Source: Mesorhizobium sp. J8 (GTDB lineage: Bacteria > Pseudomonadota > Alphaproteobacteria > Rhizobiales > Rhizobiaceae). Taken from it: DNA of 64,000 nt. Positions 41,391-51,343 of the stretch are shown here, piece by piece; within the stretch, counting starts at the first letter, position 1; the number at the start of each line of letters is the position of its first letter. The stretch spans positions 1,860,001-1,924,000 of the forward strand of contig NZ_AP024109.1 in assembly GCF_016591715.1 (NCBI RefSeq), written 5' to 3'. A program made the translations under genes and the position numbers. The notes under the pieces are model-generated. The model had not been told where the DNA came from, made no database searches, and saw only the letters and a program-made list of their open reading frames with translations.

Positions 41391-41415
41391 AACCTTTCGC
41401 CGAAACAGTTGTTCC
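41391..41415 (-). promoter_or_regulatory. EcfG-like promoter
   Basis: Minus strand GGAAC (41415-41411), 16 nt, GGTT (41394-41391); 30 nt before the ATG at 41360. Confidence 0.65.
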
Positions 41416-41601
41416 GCTTGCTATGCTTCGGCTGATCCTGGCCTCCACCTCGTCGGCATGCGGGGCGAGGCCGACAAGTTCCGTGCGCCATTCGGCGTCG
41501 GTCCCGAATGTCGCCGGCATGCCGGCCATGATCCTTTCGCTGACGCGCTGCGGCTGCGAAAATTTTCGCACTGCGCCGCTATCGGCGGCTAAGTCGCTCT
41601 T

Positions 41602-41626
41602 GGAACTGTTCTTTCCCACGCCGGTT
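41602..41626 (+). promoter_or_regulatory. EcfG-like promoter
   Basis: GGAAC, 16 nt, GGTT; 58 nt before the ATG at 41685. Confidence 0.6.
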
Positions 41627-41684
41627 TGGGTATCGAAGCCCGATCTGATCCGCGCCTGACCCAGCCTGAGACAGAGAGACGTCC

Positions 41685-41837
41685 ATGTTTCACATCGGCA
41701 TATGGATGCTGGTCGTTGCCGGCGTTCCGGTGGTTCTGATCTTGGTCTGGATGTATTCCCTCGCCAGGCGCCGAAGCGCACGAGCGCGCAACAGAAGGCG
41801 GCCGGGGAATGGACCACATGGCGGCCGGATGAGCTAG
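41685..41837 (+). CDS. 50-residue membrane microprotein
   Basis: One transmembrane helix (IGIWMLVVAGVPVVLILVWM, residues about 4-23) followed by an arginine-rich tail (LARRRSARARNRRRPGNG), so an N-out/C-in orientation is expected. AGAGAG lies before the ATG at 41685. It resembles the 25-residue microprotein at 32912 in its helix. Function unknown. Confidence 0.7.
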   Translation: MFHIGIWMLVVAGVPVVLILVWMYSLARRRSARARNRRRPGNGPHGGRMS

Positions 41838-41988
41838 CGGTTCCAAGCATTGCATAAAGCCTGCGGCCTCCGCACAATCACCCTTGGCCAAAGCATAGGT
41901 GATGACCTCGTCGCCGACCCTTGGTTGCGGATCAAGTCGAGACCCGCCGTCGCTAACGGTCACCATTCTGTGATTCAAGCGTCCGCTC

Positions 41989-42014
41989 GGAACCTTGGCG
42001 GCGAAAGCACCGTT
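41989..42014 (+). promoter_or_regulatory. Consensus EcfG-like promoter of the respiratory operon
   Basis: GGAAC, 17 nt, CGTT; 46 nt before the ATG at 42061. Both hexamer halves are exact and the 17-nt spacer is within the accepted range. Confidence 0.6.
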
Positions 42015-42060
42015 AAGGGCCGTCAACTCTGAGTTTGCCTTCAGCAGAATCGGCGAGGGG

Positions 42061-42717
42061 ATGCCGCAGATCTTCTCGAAAAACGCCAATGGCGTTGCGC
42101 GCTTTGTCATCTGGGGAAGTTGTGCCGCTCTGCTGATCGCCGCCGCGATCGGGACAATTCTGCCCCGTTCAGACCTTGTAACGGGAGTAGGTGAGCCATT
42201 GGCGCAACCGGTGCCGTTCAGTCACAAGCACCATGTCGGCCAGCTCGGCATCGACTGCCGCTATTGCCACAACGGCGTCGAGACGTCCTCTTCGGCGGGT
42301 CTGCCCGCCACCGAAGTTTGCATGACCTGCCATTCGCAGCTTTTCACCAACGCCAACATGCTGGCGCCGGTGCGCGCAAGCCTGGCCAGCGGCAAGCCGA
42401 TCGAATGGCAGCGCGTCAACAGCGTGCCCGACTTCGTGTTCTTCAACCACGCGATCCACGTCAACAAAGGCGTAGCCTGCGAGACCTGCCATGGCGCGGT
42501 CGATGACATGCCGCTGACGCGGCGTGCGCATACACTGAGCATGGAATGGTGCCTCGGCTGTCATCGCAATCCCGGACCCAATCTGCGTCCGCCGCAGGAC
42601 GTGTTTCTGATGCACTGGCAACCGCCTGCGGACATCGATGAGATCAGGCGGCAACTGATCGGCATGCTCGACATCCATCCAGAGACGATGACGGATTGCT
42701 ATGTCTGCCATCGCTGA
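42061..42717 (+). CDS. actA: Alternative complex III subunit A, pentahaem cytochrome c
   Basis: A 218-residue membrane-anchored multihaem protein. One N-terminal transmembrane helix (RFVIWGSCAALLIAAAIG) is followed by five CxxCH haem sites: CRYCH, CMTCH, CETCH, CLGCH and CYVCH, the number expected for ActA. It would accept electrons within the quinol:cytochrome c oxidoreductase that replaces bc1. The start ATG (MPQIFSKNANG) follows GAGGGG closely. First gene of an 11-gene respiratory operon; the stop overlaps actB by 17 nt. Confidence 0.93.
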   Translation: MPQIFSKNANGVARFVIWGSCAALLIAAAIGTILPRSDLVTGVGEPLAQPVPFSHKHHVGQLGIDCRYCHNGVETSSSAGLPATEVCMTCHSQLFTNANMLAPVRASLASGKPIEWQRVNSVPDFVFFNHAIHVNKGVACETCHGAVDDMPLTRRAHTLSMEWCLGCHRNPGPNLRPPQDVFLMHWQPPADIDEIRRQLIGMLDIHPETMTDCYVCHR

Positions 42718-45676
42718 AAGAGGGCCAAGTTTCGGCATCGACGTCGCGGCCCTGCGCAAACAACTTGCAAGCGGTCACGAGATGTGGCGCAGCCTCGACG
42801 AGATTGCCGGCACGGCCGAGTTCCGCCGTTTCGTCGAGACCGAGTTCCCGGCAATCGCGGAACGCCTGCCGGCAAGGCCAAACCGGCGCACGCTCCTGAA
42901 GCTGATGGGCGCCTCGCTGTCGCTTGCGGGGTTGGCGGCCTGCAGCAAGGCGGAAAGCATCGTGCCCTATGTGCGCCAGCCGGAAATACTCATTCCCGGC
43001 AAGCCCGTTTACTACGCGACCACATTGTCCAGCGATGGCTTCGGCATCGGCGCGATCGTTGAAAGCCATGAAGGGCGGCCGACCAAGATCGAGGGCAATC
43101 CGGACCATCCGGCAGCGCGCGGCGCGACCGACGCCGTGATGCAGGCAGCGGTGCTGACGCTGTTCGATCCCGACCGCTCGCGCACGCCTCTCAAGGATGG
43201 TCAGCCGGCATCCTATGGCGACTTCCTCAAGGACATGGCGGGGCTCTTTTCGCGATGGATGGCGTCGCAAGGGCAGGGCGGCGCGTTGCTTCTCGATGCC
43301 TCCACGTCGCCTACGCTCCTGGCCCAGATCGACGCGCTGCGGGCACGCTATCCGAAACTTAAAATCTACCGCCACGACCCGTTGGCGATACCGGCGGCGG
43401 CAGATGCGTCACGTGCACTGTTCGGGTCGGCACTGACACCGGTCTACCGCTTCGATCGTGCCGAAACGATTGTCAGTCTCGATGCCGATTTCCTCGGCGA
43501 GGGGCCGGGCCGGCTGGCTTACGCGCGTGACTTCGCTGCGCGCCGACGTGTGCGCAGCCCGAACGACCGGATGAGCCGGCTCTATGCGGTGGAATCGACG
43601 CCGACAATCACCGGGGCCGCTGCCGATCATCGGCTTGCGATCAAGCCAAGCGGGGCCGAAGCCGTGGCCGCCGGATTGAACGCGGCGTTGACCGGTCAAA
43701 CCGGGGGGGCCGGCTCGCCGATCGATCCGGCCTGGATGGCGGCGTTGGTCGACGACCTGAAGGCGGCAGGTCGCAACGCGTTGGTCATTGCGGGAGCGCA
43801 TCAGAGTGCCTTCGTTCAAGCCGCAGCTTTGTCTGCCAATGCGAAGCTTGGCGCGCTCGGCAACACGGTCGAGCTGATCGAGCCGCCGGATGCATTGCAG
43901 GTCGATGGCGATCTGGCCATGCTGCATGAGGCAATCGGCGATGGCGCGATCGACACGGTCGTGGTGCTGGGCGCAAATCCGCTGCATACGGCCACAACGA
44001 GGCTCGATGCGCATAAGGCGTTCTCCAGCCTGAAGCTGCTGGTCCATCACGGACTCTACCGCGACGAGACGACATTCCTGGCGCACTGGCATGTGCCTTT
44101 GGCGCATGAGCTCGAGAGCTGGAGCGACGTGCGCGCTTATGATGGCACCGCCTCGCTGGTGCAGCCGTTGATCAGGCCGCTTTACGACGGCAAGACCGTG
44201 CATGAGCTGCTTGCCGTGCTTGGTGGCCAGTTCGAGACCGATCCGCTGTCGCTCGTCAGGCAACATTGGGCAGCACTCGATGACGATGCCTGGAAGATGG
44301 CGTTGCGTGCCGGTGTTCTACCGGACAGCCCTGCCAAGCCAGTATCGGTCACCGTGCCACCGGACCTGGGCGGCCTGAGACCCGCCGCCAACGCTGCCGA
44401 TGGCTTCGAAATACGCTTCGTCGCCGATCCATGGCTGCGCGATGGCCGTTTTGCCAACACCTCGTGGCTGCAGGAACTGCCGCGGCCACTGACCAAGATC
44501 GTCTGGGGCAATGCAGCGCTCGTCTCGCCCACGACTGCCGAGCGATTGAAAATCGAAAACGGCAAGATCATCAACGTCGCATTGAACGGCGCGGACATCG
44601 ATGCGCCGGCGTGGATCGTGCCCGGGCATCCGGACGAGAGCGTGACGCTCTCCTTCGGTTTCGGGCGCCAGGCCGGTTCCGTTGCCGCGTTGGCGGAAGG
44701 CTATGACGCATTCCGTTTGCGCAGCGGAGCGGAATGGGTAGGGACCGGTGCTGCGATTACGCCGCGCGAGAACAGCGTGCGGGTCATCACCACACAGCAC
44801 CACCAGGCGATGGAGGGACGCGCGATCATTCGCCATGCTTCGCTCGATGCCTTCCGGCGGAACCCGGATTTCGTGCGCAAGGACGCGCCGCCGGCGCCGA
44901 CGGAATCGCTCTATCCCGATTGGCGTTACGACCAGGAAGCCTGGGCGATGGCGATCGATCTTTCGGCCTGCATCGGCTGCATGGCGTGCGTTGCGGCTTG
45001 TCAGGCGGAGAACAACATCGCGCCGGTCGGGCCGGAGGAATGCGAGCGCGGCCACGAGATGCATTGGCTGCGGGTTGACCGTTATTATGCCGGGCCGCTC
45101 GACGCGCCCGAGACCTTCTTCCAGCCGGTGCCCTGCATGCATTGCGAGAAGGCGCCCTGCGAAGTGGTGTGCCCGGTCAACGCCACGATGCATACGCATG
45201 ACGGGCTGAACGCGCAGGTCTATAACCGCTGTATCGGCACGCGCTATTGCTCGCAGAACTGCCCCTACAAGGTGCGGCGCTTCAACTTCCTCGACCACCA
45301 ACCCTTCGATAAGGACGACGCGGGTCCGGAACAGGGCGTGCACAATCCGAACGTCAGCGTGCGCTCGCGCGGCGTGATGGAGAAATGCACTTACTGCGTC
45401 CAGCGCATCAGCGCCAAGCGCATCCAGGCGCAGATCGAAAATCGCGACATCGCCGATGGCGAAGTGGTCACCGCCTGCCAACAGGCCTGTCCGACCCAGG
45501 CCATCACTTTTGGTGATCGCAACAGGAAAAACGCAAAGGTCGTTCGGGAGAAAAGCGCGCCGCAGAATTACGCGCTGCTGGAGGAGCTGAACACACGGCC
45601 GCGCACCACCTATCTCGGCAAGATCTCCAATCCGAACGGCAGGCTTGCCATGCCCGGCGAGGCGAGCGATGGCTGA
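42701..45676 (+). CDS. actB: Alternative complex III subunit B, iron-sulfur/molybdopterin-like protein
   Basis: A 991-residue periplasmic-side subunit. A Tat-type signal is visible ([21 protein letters not shown], about residues 61-81). The first two-thirds is a molybdopterin-oxidoreductase-like domain that in ActB carries no cofactor. The last third is a ferredoxin-like region with four cysteine clusters: [35 protein letters not shown] and CTYCV...CQQACP. The stop overlaps actC (ATGGCTGA). Confidence 0.94.
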   Translation: MSAIAERGPSFGIDVAALRKQLASGHEMWRSLDEIAGTAEFRRFVETEFPAIAERLPARPNRRTLLKLMGASLSLAGLAACSKAESIVPYVRQPEILIPGKPVYYATTLSSDGFGIGAIVESHEGRPTKIEGNPDHPAARGATDAVMQAAVLTLFDPDRSRTPLKDGQPASYGDFLKDMAGLFSRWMASQGQGGALLLDASTSPTLLAQIDALRARYPKLKIYRHDPLAIPAAADASRALFGSALTPVYRFDRAETIVSLDADFLGEGPGRLAYARDFAARRRVRSPNDRMSRLYAVESTPTITGAAADHRLAIKPSGAEAVAAGLNAALTGQTGGAGSPIDPAWMAALVDDLKAAGRNALVIAGAHQSAFVQAAALSANAKLGALGNTVELIEPPDALQVDGDLAMLHEAIGDGAIDTVVVLGANPLHTATTRLDAHKAFSSLKLLVHHGLYRDETTFLAHWHVPLAHELESWSDVRAYDGTASLVQPLIRPLYDGKTVHELLAVLGGQFETDPLSLVRQHWAALDDDAWKMALRAGVLPDSPAKPVSVTVPPDLGGLRPAANAADGFEIRFVADPWLRDGRFANTSWLQELPRPLTKIVWGNAALVSPTTAERLKIENGKIINVALNGADIDAPAWIVPGHPDESVTLSFGFGRQAGSVAALAEGYDAFRLRSGAEWVGTGAAITPRENSVRVITTQHHQAMEGRAIIRHASLDAFRRNPDFVRKDAPPAPTESLYPDWRYDQEAWAMAIDLSACIGCMACVAACQAENNIAPVGPEECERGHEMHWLRVDRYYAGPLDAPETFFQPVPCMHCEKAPCEVVCPVNATMHTHDGLNAQVYNRCIGTRYCSQNCPYKVRRFNFLDHQPFDKDDAGPEQGVHNPNVSVRSRGVMEKCTYCVQRISAKRIQAQIENRDIADGEVVTACQQACPTQAITFGDRNRKNAKVVREKSAPQNYALLEELNTRPRTTYLGKISNPNGRLAMPGEASDG

Positions 45677-47027
45677 AGCGAGCGCGAACAGCCCGGCCGT
45701 CCTGCGTGGCCGCCACGATTTTCCCGAGATCAGCGGGCGCATCGGCTCGATCGTGCTCAGCGGCCGCCTGCCACGGCATTTCTGGACCGCGTTCTTCCTC
45801 TGCTTTCTGCTCGTGCTGCTCTTCCTCTACTCGATCACCTATCTGATCGCGGTCGGCGTCGGCGCTTACGGCATCGATATCCCGGTGGCCTGGGGTACCA
45901 TGATCTCCAATTTCGTCTGGTGGATCGGCATCGGCCATGCCGGCACGCTGATCTCGGCGGTGCTGCTTTTGCTGCGCCAGCCATGGCGGGCCTCGATCAA
46001 CCGCTTTGCCGAAGCCATGACGCTGTTTGCCGTCGCCATGGCCGGCTTGTTCCCCATCCTGCATCTTGGACGCCCGTGGTTCTTCTACTGGCTGCTGCCG
46101 CTGCCCAATGTGCATATGCACTGGCCGCAATGGCGCAGCCCGCTGGTCTGGGATTTCGCGGCGATCGCCACCTACGCGACCGTCTCGCTGCTGTTCTGGT
46201 ATTTGGGCCTTCTGCCCGACTTGGCGGTGCTGCGCGACCGTGCAATGTCGAGGCCGGCGCAGCTCTTCTATGGCATTTTGGCGCTCGGCTGGCGCGGCTC
46301 GGCATTCCATTGGTCACGCTACAGGATAGTCTATTTCCTGCTTGCTGCCCTGGCCACGCCGCTCGTCATCTCGGTGCATTCGATCGTCTCGCTCGATTTC
46401 ACCTTCGCGATCACGCCCGGCTACCACTCGACGATCTTCCCGCCTTATTTCGTCGCCGGTGCGCTGCTCTCCGGCTTCGCCATGGTGCTCACCATCGCCA
46501 TTCCGCTGCGCTGGGCGTTTTCGGTCCAGGATATGATCACGCTCAGGCACATGGACAATGCCGCCAAGCTGATGATCGCCGCCGGCATGGTCGTGGCCTA
46601 TGGCTATGTCTCGGAAGCATTCTTCGCCTGGTATTCAGGCGAGCCCTATGAACGCGCCATGATGGCAGAGCGCGCGCTAGGTCCGTATTCGCCGTTGTTC
46701 TGGACGATGCTCGGCCTGAATTGCGGTGTGCTGCAACTGCTTTGGTTCAGGCGCATCCGCCGCAACATGCCGCTGCTGTTTGCGATCGCCATTGCCATCA
46801 ACATCGGCATGTGGATAGAGCGCTACATCATCGTCGTGACAGGGCCGAGCCGCGATTACCTGCCATCCGCATGGGGCGAGCAGTCGCTGACCTGGCTCGA
46901 TTTCGGCATCCTGTTCGGCTCGATCGGCACTTTCTTCGCGCTTGTCTTCCTGTTCATCCGCATCCTGCCGGCGATCACCATATTCGAGGTCGAGGAATTG
47001 GCCGAGGAGGAGGGCAAGCTCAGATGA
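45669..47027 (+). CDS. actC: Alternative complex III subunit C, NrfD-like membrane protein
   Basis: A 452-residue integral membrane protein of the NrfD/PsrC family, with about ten transmembrane helices. A quinol-site region is suggested by WWIGIGHAGTLISAVLLL and HLGRPWFFYWLLPLP. It starts at ATG 45669 inside the actB stop. It would bind and oxidise quinol. Length and charge pattern fit ActC. Confidence 0.94.
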   Translation: MAEASANSPAVLRGRHDFPEISGRIGSIVLSGRLPRHFWTAFFLCFLLVLLFLYSITYLIAVGVGAYGIDIPVAWGTMISNFVWWIGIGHAGTLISAVLLLLRQPWRASINRFAEAMTLFAVAMAGLFPILHLGRPWFFYWLLPLPNVHMHWPQWRSPLVWDFAAIATYATVSLLFWYLGLLPDLAVLRDRAMSRPAQLFYGILALGWRGSAFHWSRYRIVYFLLAALATPLVISVHSIVSLDFTFAITPGYHSTIFPPYFVAGALLSGFAMVLTIAIPLRWAFSVQDMITLRHMDNAAKLMIAAGMVVAYGYVSEAFFAWYSGEPYERAMMAERALGPYSPLFWTMLGLNCGVLQLLWFRRIRRNMPLLFAIAIAINIGMWIERYIIVVTGPSRDYLPSAWGEQSLTWLDFGILFGSIGTFFALVFLFIRILPAITIFEVEELAEEEGKLR

Positions 47028-47551
47028 GCCTCTACGGTATCCTGGCGGCGTTTGCCGATCCCGAAGCGCTCGTTGCGGCGGCGCGCGGCATGCGCGAGCG
47101 TGGCTATCGTCGCATGGATGCGTTCTCGCCGTTTCCGATGAAGGAACTGGATGTGATATTGGAGATCCCCAAGACGCGCCTGCCCTGGGCCGTGCTCGCC
47201 GGCGGTATTGCCGGTGCTGCTCTCGTCTATGCGCTGATCTGGTATTCGGTCGAAATCGACTACCCTATCAATGTCGGCGGGCGGCCGCTGCATTCCTGGC
47301 CGCCTTTCGTCGTCATCGCCTTCGAGGCCGGCATCCTCGGCGCAGCCTTCGCCGGCTTTCTCGGCCTGCTCGCGGCCAACGGGCTGCCTCGCTACCATCA
47401 TCCGATCTTCAACGCCGAGAGCTTCAGCTATGCGCGTGGAGGCAAGTTCTATCTACTGATCGAAGCGGCGGATCCGAAGTACCGCAAGGGCGTGACCAAG
47501 GGGCAACTGACGCGGCTCGGCGCCGAGGTCGTCGAGGAGGTCGAGGCGTGA
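47024..47551 (+). CDS. actD: Alternative complex III subunit D
   Basis: A 175-residue protein with two transmembrane helices (AVLAGGIAGAALVYALIWY and VVIAFEAGILGAAFAGFLG) and short cytoplasmic ends. The N-terminal YGILAAFADPEALVAAARG pattern is typical of the ActD/DUF3341 family. Coupled to actC by ATGA and to actE by GTGA. Confidence 0.93.
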   Translation: MSLYGILAAFADPEALVAAARGMRERGYRRMDAFSPFPMKELDVILEIPKTRLPWAVLAGGIAGAALVYALIWYSVEIDYPINVGGRPLHSWPPFVVIAFEAGILGAAFAGFLGLLAANGLPRYHHPIFNAESFSYARGGKFYLLIEAADPKYRKGVTKGQLTRLGAEVVEEVEA

Positions 47552-48090
47552 GCGCCCTGCGCGTCGCGATCATGTTCGGCGCGCTGCTCGTCGCCGGCTG
47601 CCGGCAGGACATGGAGGACCAGCCGCGCTACGATCCGCTGGAGGCGAGCAACCAGTTCGCCGACGGTATGTCGGCCAGAACGCCGGTGGCGGGAACCGTG
47701 GCGCGCGACACCGATCTGACGCCGGTCCCGGACAGAATTCCCTATCCAATCACGATCGAACTGCTGCAGCGCGGCCAGCAGCGTTTCGACATTTTCTGCT
47801 CGCCCTGCCACGGCCGCACCGGCGACGGCCGCGGCATGATCGTTGAGCGTGGCTTCCCGGCGCCGCCGAGTTATCACCAGGACGCGTTGCGCAAGGCCTC
47901 CGACCGGCATTTCTACGATGTCATCACCAACGGCTATGGCGCCATGTATTCCTACGCGGCGCGGGTGCCGCCGCAGGATCGCTGGGCGATCGTCGCCTAT
48001 ATCCGCGCGCTGCAATATTCACGCGACGCTCCAGTCGCCGAACTTCCGCAAAGCCTGCGCGCGCGGCTCGAAGCGGAGGCATCGCCATGA
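47548..48090 (+). CDS. actE: Alternative complex III subunit E, lipoprotein monohaem cytochrome c
   Basis: A 180-residue protein from GTG 47548. A lipoprotein signal (ALLVAGC, lipobox cysteine at about residue 18) anchors it. One haem site CSPCH with a C-terminal methionine region (YGAMYSYAARV) gives a class I cytochrome c. It would pass electrons from ActA to the oxidase. Confidence 0.93.
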   Translation: MSALRVAIMFGALLVAGCRQDMEDQPRYDPLEASNQFADGMSARTPVAGTVARDTDLTPVPDRIPYPITIELLQRGQQRFDIFCSPCHGRTGDGRGMIVERGFPAPPSYHQDALRKASDRHFYDVITNGYGAMYSYAARVPPQDRWAIVAYIRALQYSRDAPVAELPQSLRARLEAEASP

Positions 48091-49202
48091 GCCGCCTCGA
48101 GCAGGGCTTTGCGGTCGTCGGCATCGCGGGTCTTGTCCTCTGCGCCCTTGGCGCGCCGCTCGATGCCAAAGCGATGCTGGGCGCCTGGCTCGCGGCGGCT
48201 CTCTTCGCGCTCAGCCTGTCGCTCGGGGCACTGACCATTTTGATGGTGCACGGGCTGACCGGCGGACGCTGGGGCGAGGCGGTCCGTCAGCCTTTGCGGA
48301 TCATGATCGCGATGCTGCCGTTTGCGCTCGTCTTGCTCCTACCCGTGCTGATGAGGCTCGATCTGGTCTTTCCTTGGGCTGGCGCGGACCCGGCGATGCT
48401 TTCTGAGAAGGTTCGTGAGAAGCTCGCTTATCTCAACGTGCCGTTCTTCCTGCTGCGCTTCGCCTTCTGTGCCGCAATCTGGCTCTTCCTCACTTGGATT
48501 GTGCTCGATGCGACAGGCGATGAGACCAGTTCGAACCACCGCAGCGGCAAAAGATTCGCTCTTGGCCTCATTCCTCATGCGCTTGCTGTCAGTGTCTTTT
48601 CGATCGACTGGATGCTGTCGCTCGAGCCGGAATTCACCTCGACAATCTATGCACTCTGCGAAGCGTCGGCCGAAGTTGTCGGAGCATTCGCCATGGCGAT
48701 TTTGATCCTGGCCGCAAATCGGGCGGTCGAGATCCTGCCGGGCGGAGACGAGGAAACCACGTTGAGCGAAGACCTTGCCAACATGCAATTCGGCTTCGTG
48801 CTGACCTGGATCTATCTTGCGTTCATGCAATGGCTGGTGGTCTGGGGCGGCGATCTGCCCGATGAGATCCATTGGTACGTCATCCGTGGCGACAATGGCT
48901 GGCAATATCTGCTTTATGTGCTGATTGCGTTGCAGGTGGCTGCCTTTGCCGGCCCGCTCAACCGGGGTCTGAAGCGCAGCCATGCCGGTCTGGTCTGGCT
49001 CGCCGGAACCACACTGGCCGGCCATTTCGCCGATGTGTTCTGGCGAATCCGCCCACCGCTTTTCGTTGGCGGCCCGCTGGCGCTATGGCATGACGCCGCT
49101 GCCTGGATTGGAGTGGGCGGACTGTGGTTAGCGCTGTTGCTCTTCCTGCTCCACAGGCCGGACAGGATCGTCTGGTGGAAGCGGGAAATTGCCCATGGCT
49201 AA
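48087..49202 (+). CDS. actF: Alternative complex III subunit F, membrane protein
   Basis: A 371-residue polytopic membrane protein (about ten helices), placed and sized as ActF. The start MSRLEQGFAVVGIAGLVLCA overlaps the actE stop as ATGA. It resembles a shortened ActC without obvious cofactor ligands; in ACIII it pairs with ActC in the membrane. Confidence 0.9.
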   Translation: MSRLEQGFAVVGIAGLVLCALGAPLDAKAMLGAWLAAALFALSLSLGALTILMVHGLTGGRWGEAVRQPLRIMIAMLPFALVLLLPVLMRLDLVFPWAGADPAMLSEKVREKLAYLNVPFFLLRFAFCAAIWLFLTWIVLDATGDETSSNHRSGKRFALGLIPHALAVSVFSIDWMLSLEPEFTSTIYALCEASAEVVGAFAMAILILAANRAVEILPGGDEETTLSEDLANMQFGFVLTWIYLAFMQWLVVWGGDLPDEIHWYVIRGDNGWQYLLYVLIALQVAAFAGPLNRGLKRSHAGLVWLAGTTLAGHFADVFWRIRPPLFVGGPLALWHDAAAWIGVGGLWLALLLFLLHRPDRIVWWKREIAHG

Positions 49203-49644
49203 GGCGCAGCGCCATCCCGAGACACGCGATGTCCAGCCACGGGTGCTGCTCGCCTTCGGTGGCGGGCTGTTGGTGTTTCTGGCCCTGGCCGCGATCGGCA
49301 TGAAGCTCGTCTTCAACACCACGCCAAGCTGGCTGCCGCAATCCGAGAACGCCAACCCGGCAGCTCCCGATTTGCAGAGCGCGCCAAGGCAGGATCTCGT
49401 CAACTTCCGCGCCGAGGAGGACCGCCAGCTGAAAATGCTTGGATGGGTCGACCGCAATGCCGGCATCGCACGCATTCCGATCGACGACGCCATGTGGGCA
49501 GTGGTCAGCAAAGGGCTGCCAGATTGGTCACAGCCGGGTGCCACAGCTTCGGAACCGAACGATTGCAATCTGCTCTCGGCCGCGGCTCCACGAACGCCTC
49601 AGGCCGTGAAATGCCAGTTGCAAAGCGGCGGGGCAGGGCGATGA
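49195..49644 (+). CDS. Membrane-anchored protein between ACIII and oxidase genes
   Basis: A 149-residue protein with one N-terminal transmembrane helix (VLLAFGGGLLVFLALAAIG, about residues 18-38) and a periplasmic tail that contains VDRNAGIARIPIDDAMWAVV. Similar small anchored proteins are regularly found at this place in ACIII-caa3 operons and are thought to help assembly; I do not recognise a named family. An alternative upstream start exists at 49189. Confidence 0.8.
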   Translation: MAKAQRHPETRDVQPRVLLAFGGGLLVFLALAAIGMKLVFNTTPSWLPQSENANPAAPDLQSAPRQDLVNFRAEEDRQLKMLGWVDRNAGIARIPIDDAMWAVVSKGLPDWSQPGATASEPNDCNLLSAAAPRTPQAVKCQLQSGGAGR

Positions 49645-50393
49645 GAAGCCTCCTGGTCGCTTTTTGCCTGCTTGTGGCCGGCGCGGCCCCCGCCGCCGGG
49701 CGACCGACATTCGATCCGAAGCTTGGAGCGCAATTGACTCTGGACCGCGAATTGGTCGACGCCGGCGGCCGGAAGCAGACGCTTGGCGAAACGCTGGGCG
49801 GCCATCCGGCGTTGGTTATCTTCGGTTACGACAAATGCCCGAACCTGTGTGGCGTCACCCAGCAGGCCGTCGCCTCCGACCTGAAGAAGACCTCGCTTGA
49901 CGCGGCGGATTACCGCGCGCTGTTCATCTCGATCGATCCGGAAGAGACACCGGCCGACGCAGCCGCGGCGCAAGATGAGATCGCCTCCGCTGCCGGTCCG
50001 GCAGGCCTTCCCGCCTGGCGTTTCCTGACCAGCCGCGATGGCGCCGGCGCTGCGCTCGCCAGCGAGGCCGGCCTCACTTTCGATCGGCGCAAGGGCATCG
50101 ATCAGTTCGTCCATCCGATCGCGGTTATCGCGCTCACACCGTCAGGCCGAATTTCACAGGTGCTGCCGGCGCTGACCTTCACGCAGCGCGACCTCGAGCT
50201 TGCGCTGGTCGAAGCGTCGGAAAACAGGCTCGGGTCGATCGCCGATCACATCTTCCTGCTCTGTGCCGGGTTCGACAGTTCGAAAGGCCAGTATACGCCG
50301 GCGATCTGGGCGGCGCTGAAAGTGGCCAGCCTGGCAACGCTGCTTGGCCTCGGCGCAACCGTACTCTGGCAGAGCTGGGGGAGGGCCAGGTGA
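49641..50393 (+). CDS. SCO1/SenC-type copper chaperone
   Basis: A 250-residue thioredoxin-fold protein with a signal peptide (residues 1-19). The copper ligands are C66-x3-C70 (YDKCPNLCG) and H159 (QFVHP). After the fold there is a C-terminal transmembrane helix (VASLATLLGLGATVLW), which is less usual. It would load CuA of the CtaC subunit encoded next. ATGA/GTGA overlaps on both sides. Confidence 0.93.
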   Translation: MRSLLVAFCLLVAGAAPAAGRPTFDPKLGAQLTLDRELVDAGGRKQTLGETLGGHPALVIFGYDKCPNLCGVTQQAVASDLKKTSLDAADYRALFISIDPEETPADAAAAQDEIASAAGPAGLPAWRFLTSRDGAGAALASEAGLTFDRRKGIDQFVHPIAVIALTPSGRISQVLPALTFTQRDLELALVEASENRLGSIADHIFLLCAGFDSSKGQYTPAIWAALKVASLATLLGLGATVLWQSWGRAR

Positions 50394-51343
50394 GCTTCGG
50401 CATCCCCTTCTTCCCGCAGGAAGCATCATCGGAAGCCGGCCAGGTCGACGCGCTTTTTTATACGCTGCTCGTTTTTTCAGTCGTTCTCGGGCTGGCGCTT
50501 ACCGGTCTCGTCGTCGGCTACGCCGTGAAATACCGCGTCGGCTCCAAGGCGGATCGAACGGGCAAGCGTTCCCGCAGCCTGCCGCTCGAAATGAGCTGGA
50601 CGATCGCCAGCCTGGTCATCGCCTTCATCTTCTTCGGCTGGGGCGCGGCGCTTTTCGTTCGCCGCGACCATCCGCCGGCTGACGCGCTCGAGATCAACGG
50701 CATTGGCAAGCAGTGGATGTGGGAGTTCAGGCAACCCGGTGGCCAGCGCGAGATCAACGAACTGCACGTCCCCGTCGGCAAGGCCGTCGTCGTGTCGCTC
50801 GCCGCGCAGGACGTCATCCACTCCTTCTACGTGCCGGCCTTCCGCATCAAGCAGGACGCGGTGCCGGGCCGCACGACGCATATCTGGTTCGTCGCCACCG
50901 AGCCCGGCCGCTATCACTTGTTCTGCGCCCAGTATTGCGGCACCCAGCACTCCGAAATGGGCGGCTGGGTGACGGCGATGGCGCCCGAGCAATATGCCGC
51001 GTGGCTGAACAGCCAGGGCGAAGGCGAGACGCTAGCCGCGGGCGGCGAGAAATTGTTTCGCGCGCTGGGCTGTTCCGGCTGCCACGGCGCGAGCAGCAAG
51101 GTGAGGGCACCGGCGCTCGACGGCATCTTCGGCCGACCGGTGGCGCTCGACAATCAGCAGACGGTCATCGCCGACGAGCGTTACCTGCGCGACTCCATCC
51201 TCAACCCGAAGAAAGAGATCGCCGCCGGCTACGAGCCGGTCATGCCGAGCTTCGACGGCCTCATCGACGAAGGCGAGCTGCAGATGCTGCTTGCCTACCT
51301 GAAGTCGCTTTCCCCGCAACCAACGGCTGGAGCCAGGCCATGA
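50390..51343 (+). CDS. ctaC: Cytochrome c oxidase subunit II fused to a cytochrome c domain (caa3 type)
   Basis: A 317-residue protein from GTG 50390. Two transmembrane helices (about 22-45 and 68-90) are followed by the CuA cupredoxin domain ([13 protein letters not shown], then [12 protein letters not shown]) and a C-terminal class I cytochrome c with CSGCH near residue 228. The fused haem marks a caa3-type oxidase that takes electrons from ActE-like cytochromes directly. Confidence 0.95.
   Translation: MSFGIPFFPQEASSEAGQVDALFYTLLVFSVVLGLALTGLVVGYAVKYRVGSKADRTGKRSRSLPLEMSWTIASLVIAFIFFGWGAALFVRRDHPPADALEINGIGKQWMWEFRQPGGQREINELHVPVGKAVVVSLAAQDVIHSFYVPAFRIKQDAVPGRTTHIWFVATEPGRYHLFCAQYCGTQHSEMGGWVTAMAPEQYAAWLNSQGEGETLAAGGEKLFRALGCSGCHGASSKVRAPALDGIFGRPVALDNQQTVIADERYLRDSILNPKKEIAAGYEPVMPSFDGLIDEGELQMLLAYLKSLSPQPTAGARP

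Larger units (their letters stand above)
41361..41684. other. 324-nt divergent promoter region
   Basis: It holds the two EcfG-like boxes at 41391-41415 (minus) and 41602-41626 (plus). A minus-strand frame around 41529 reads protein-like for about 45 codons but runs out of frame over the acidic-protein gene; I do not call it. Confidence 0.5.

Noticed and set aside
41254..41529. Minus-strand frame from ATG 41529 (MAGMPATFGTDAEWRTELVG...)
   Set aside because: It reads like protein for about 45 residues and has AAAGGATC upstream, but it then runs in a different frame over the acidic-protein gene and contains that gene's promoter. It may be a decayed gene; I could not support it.
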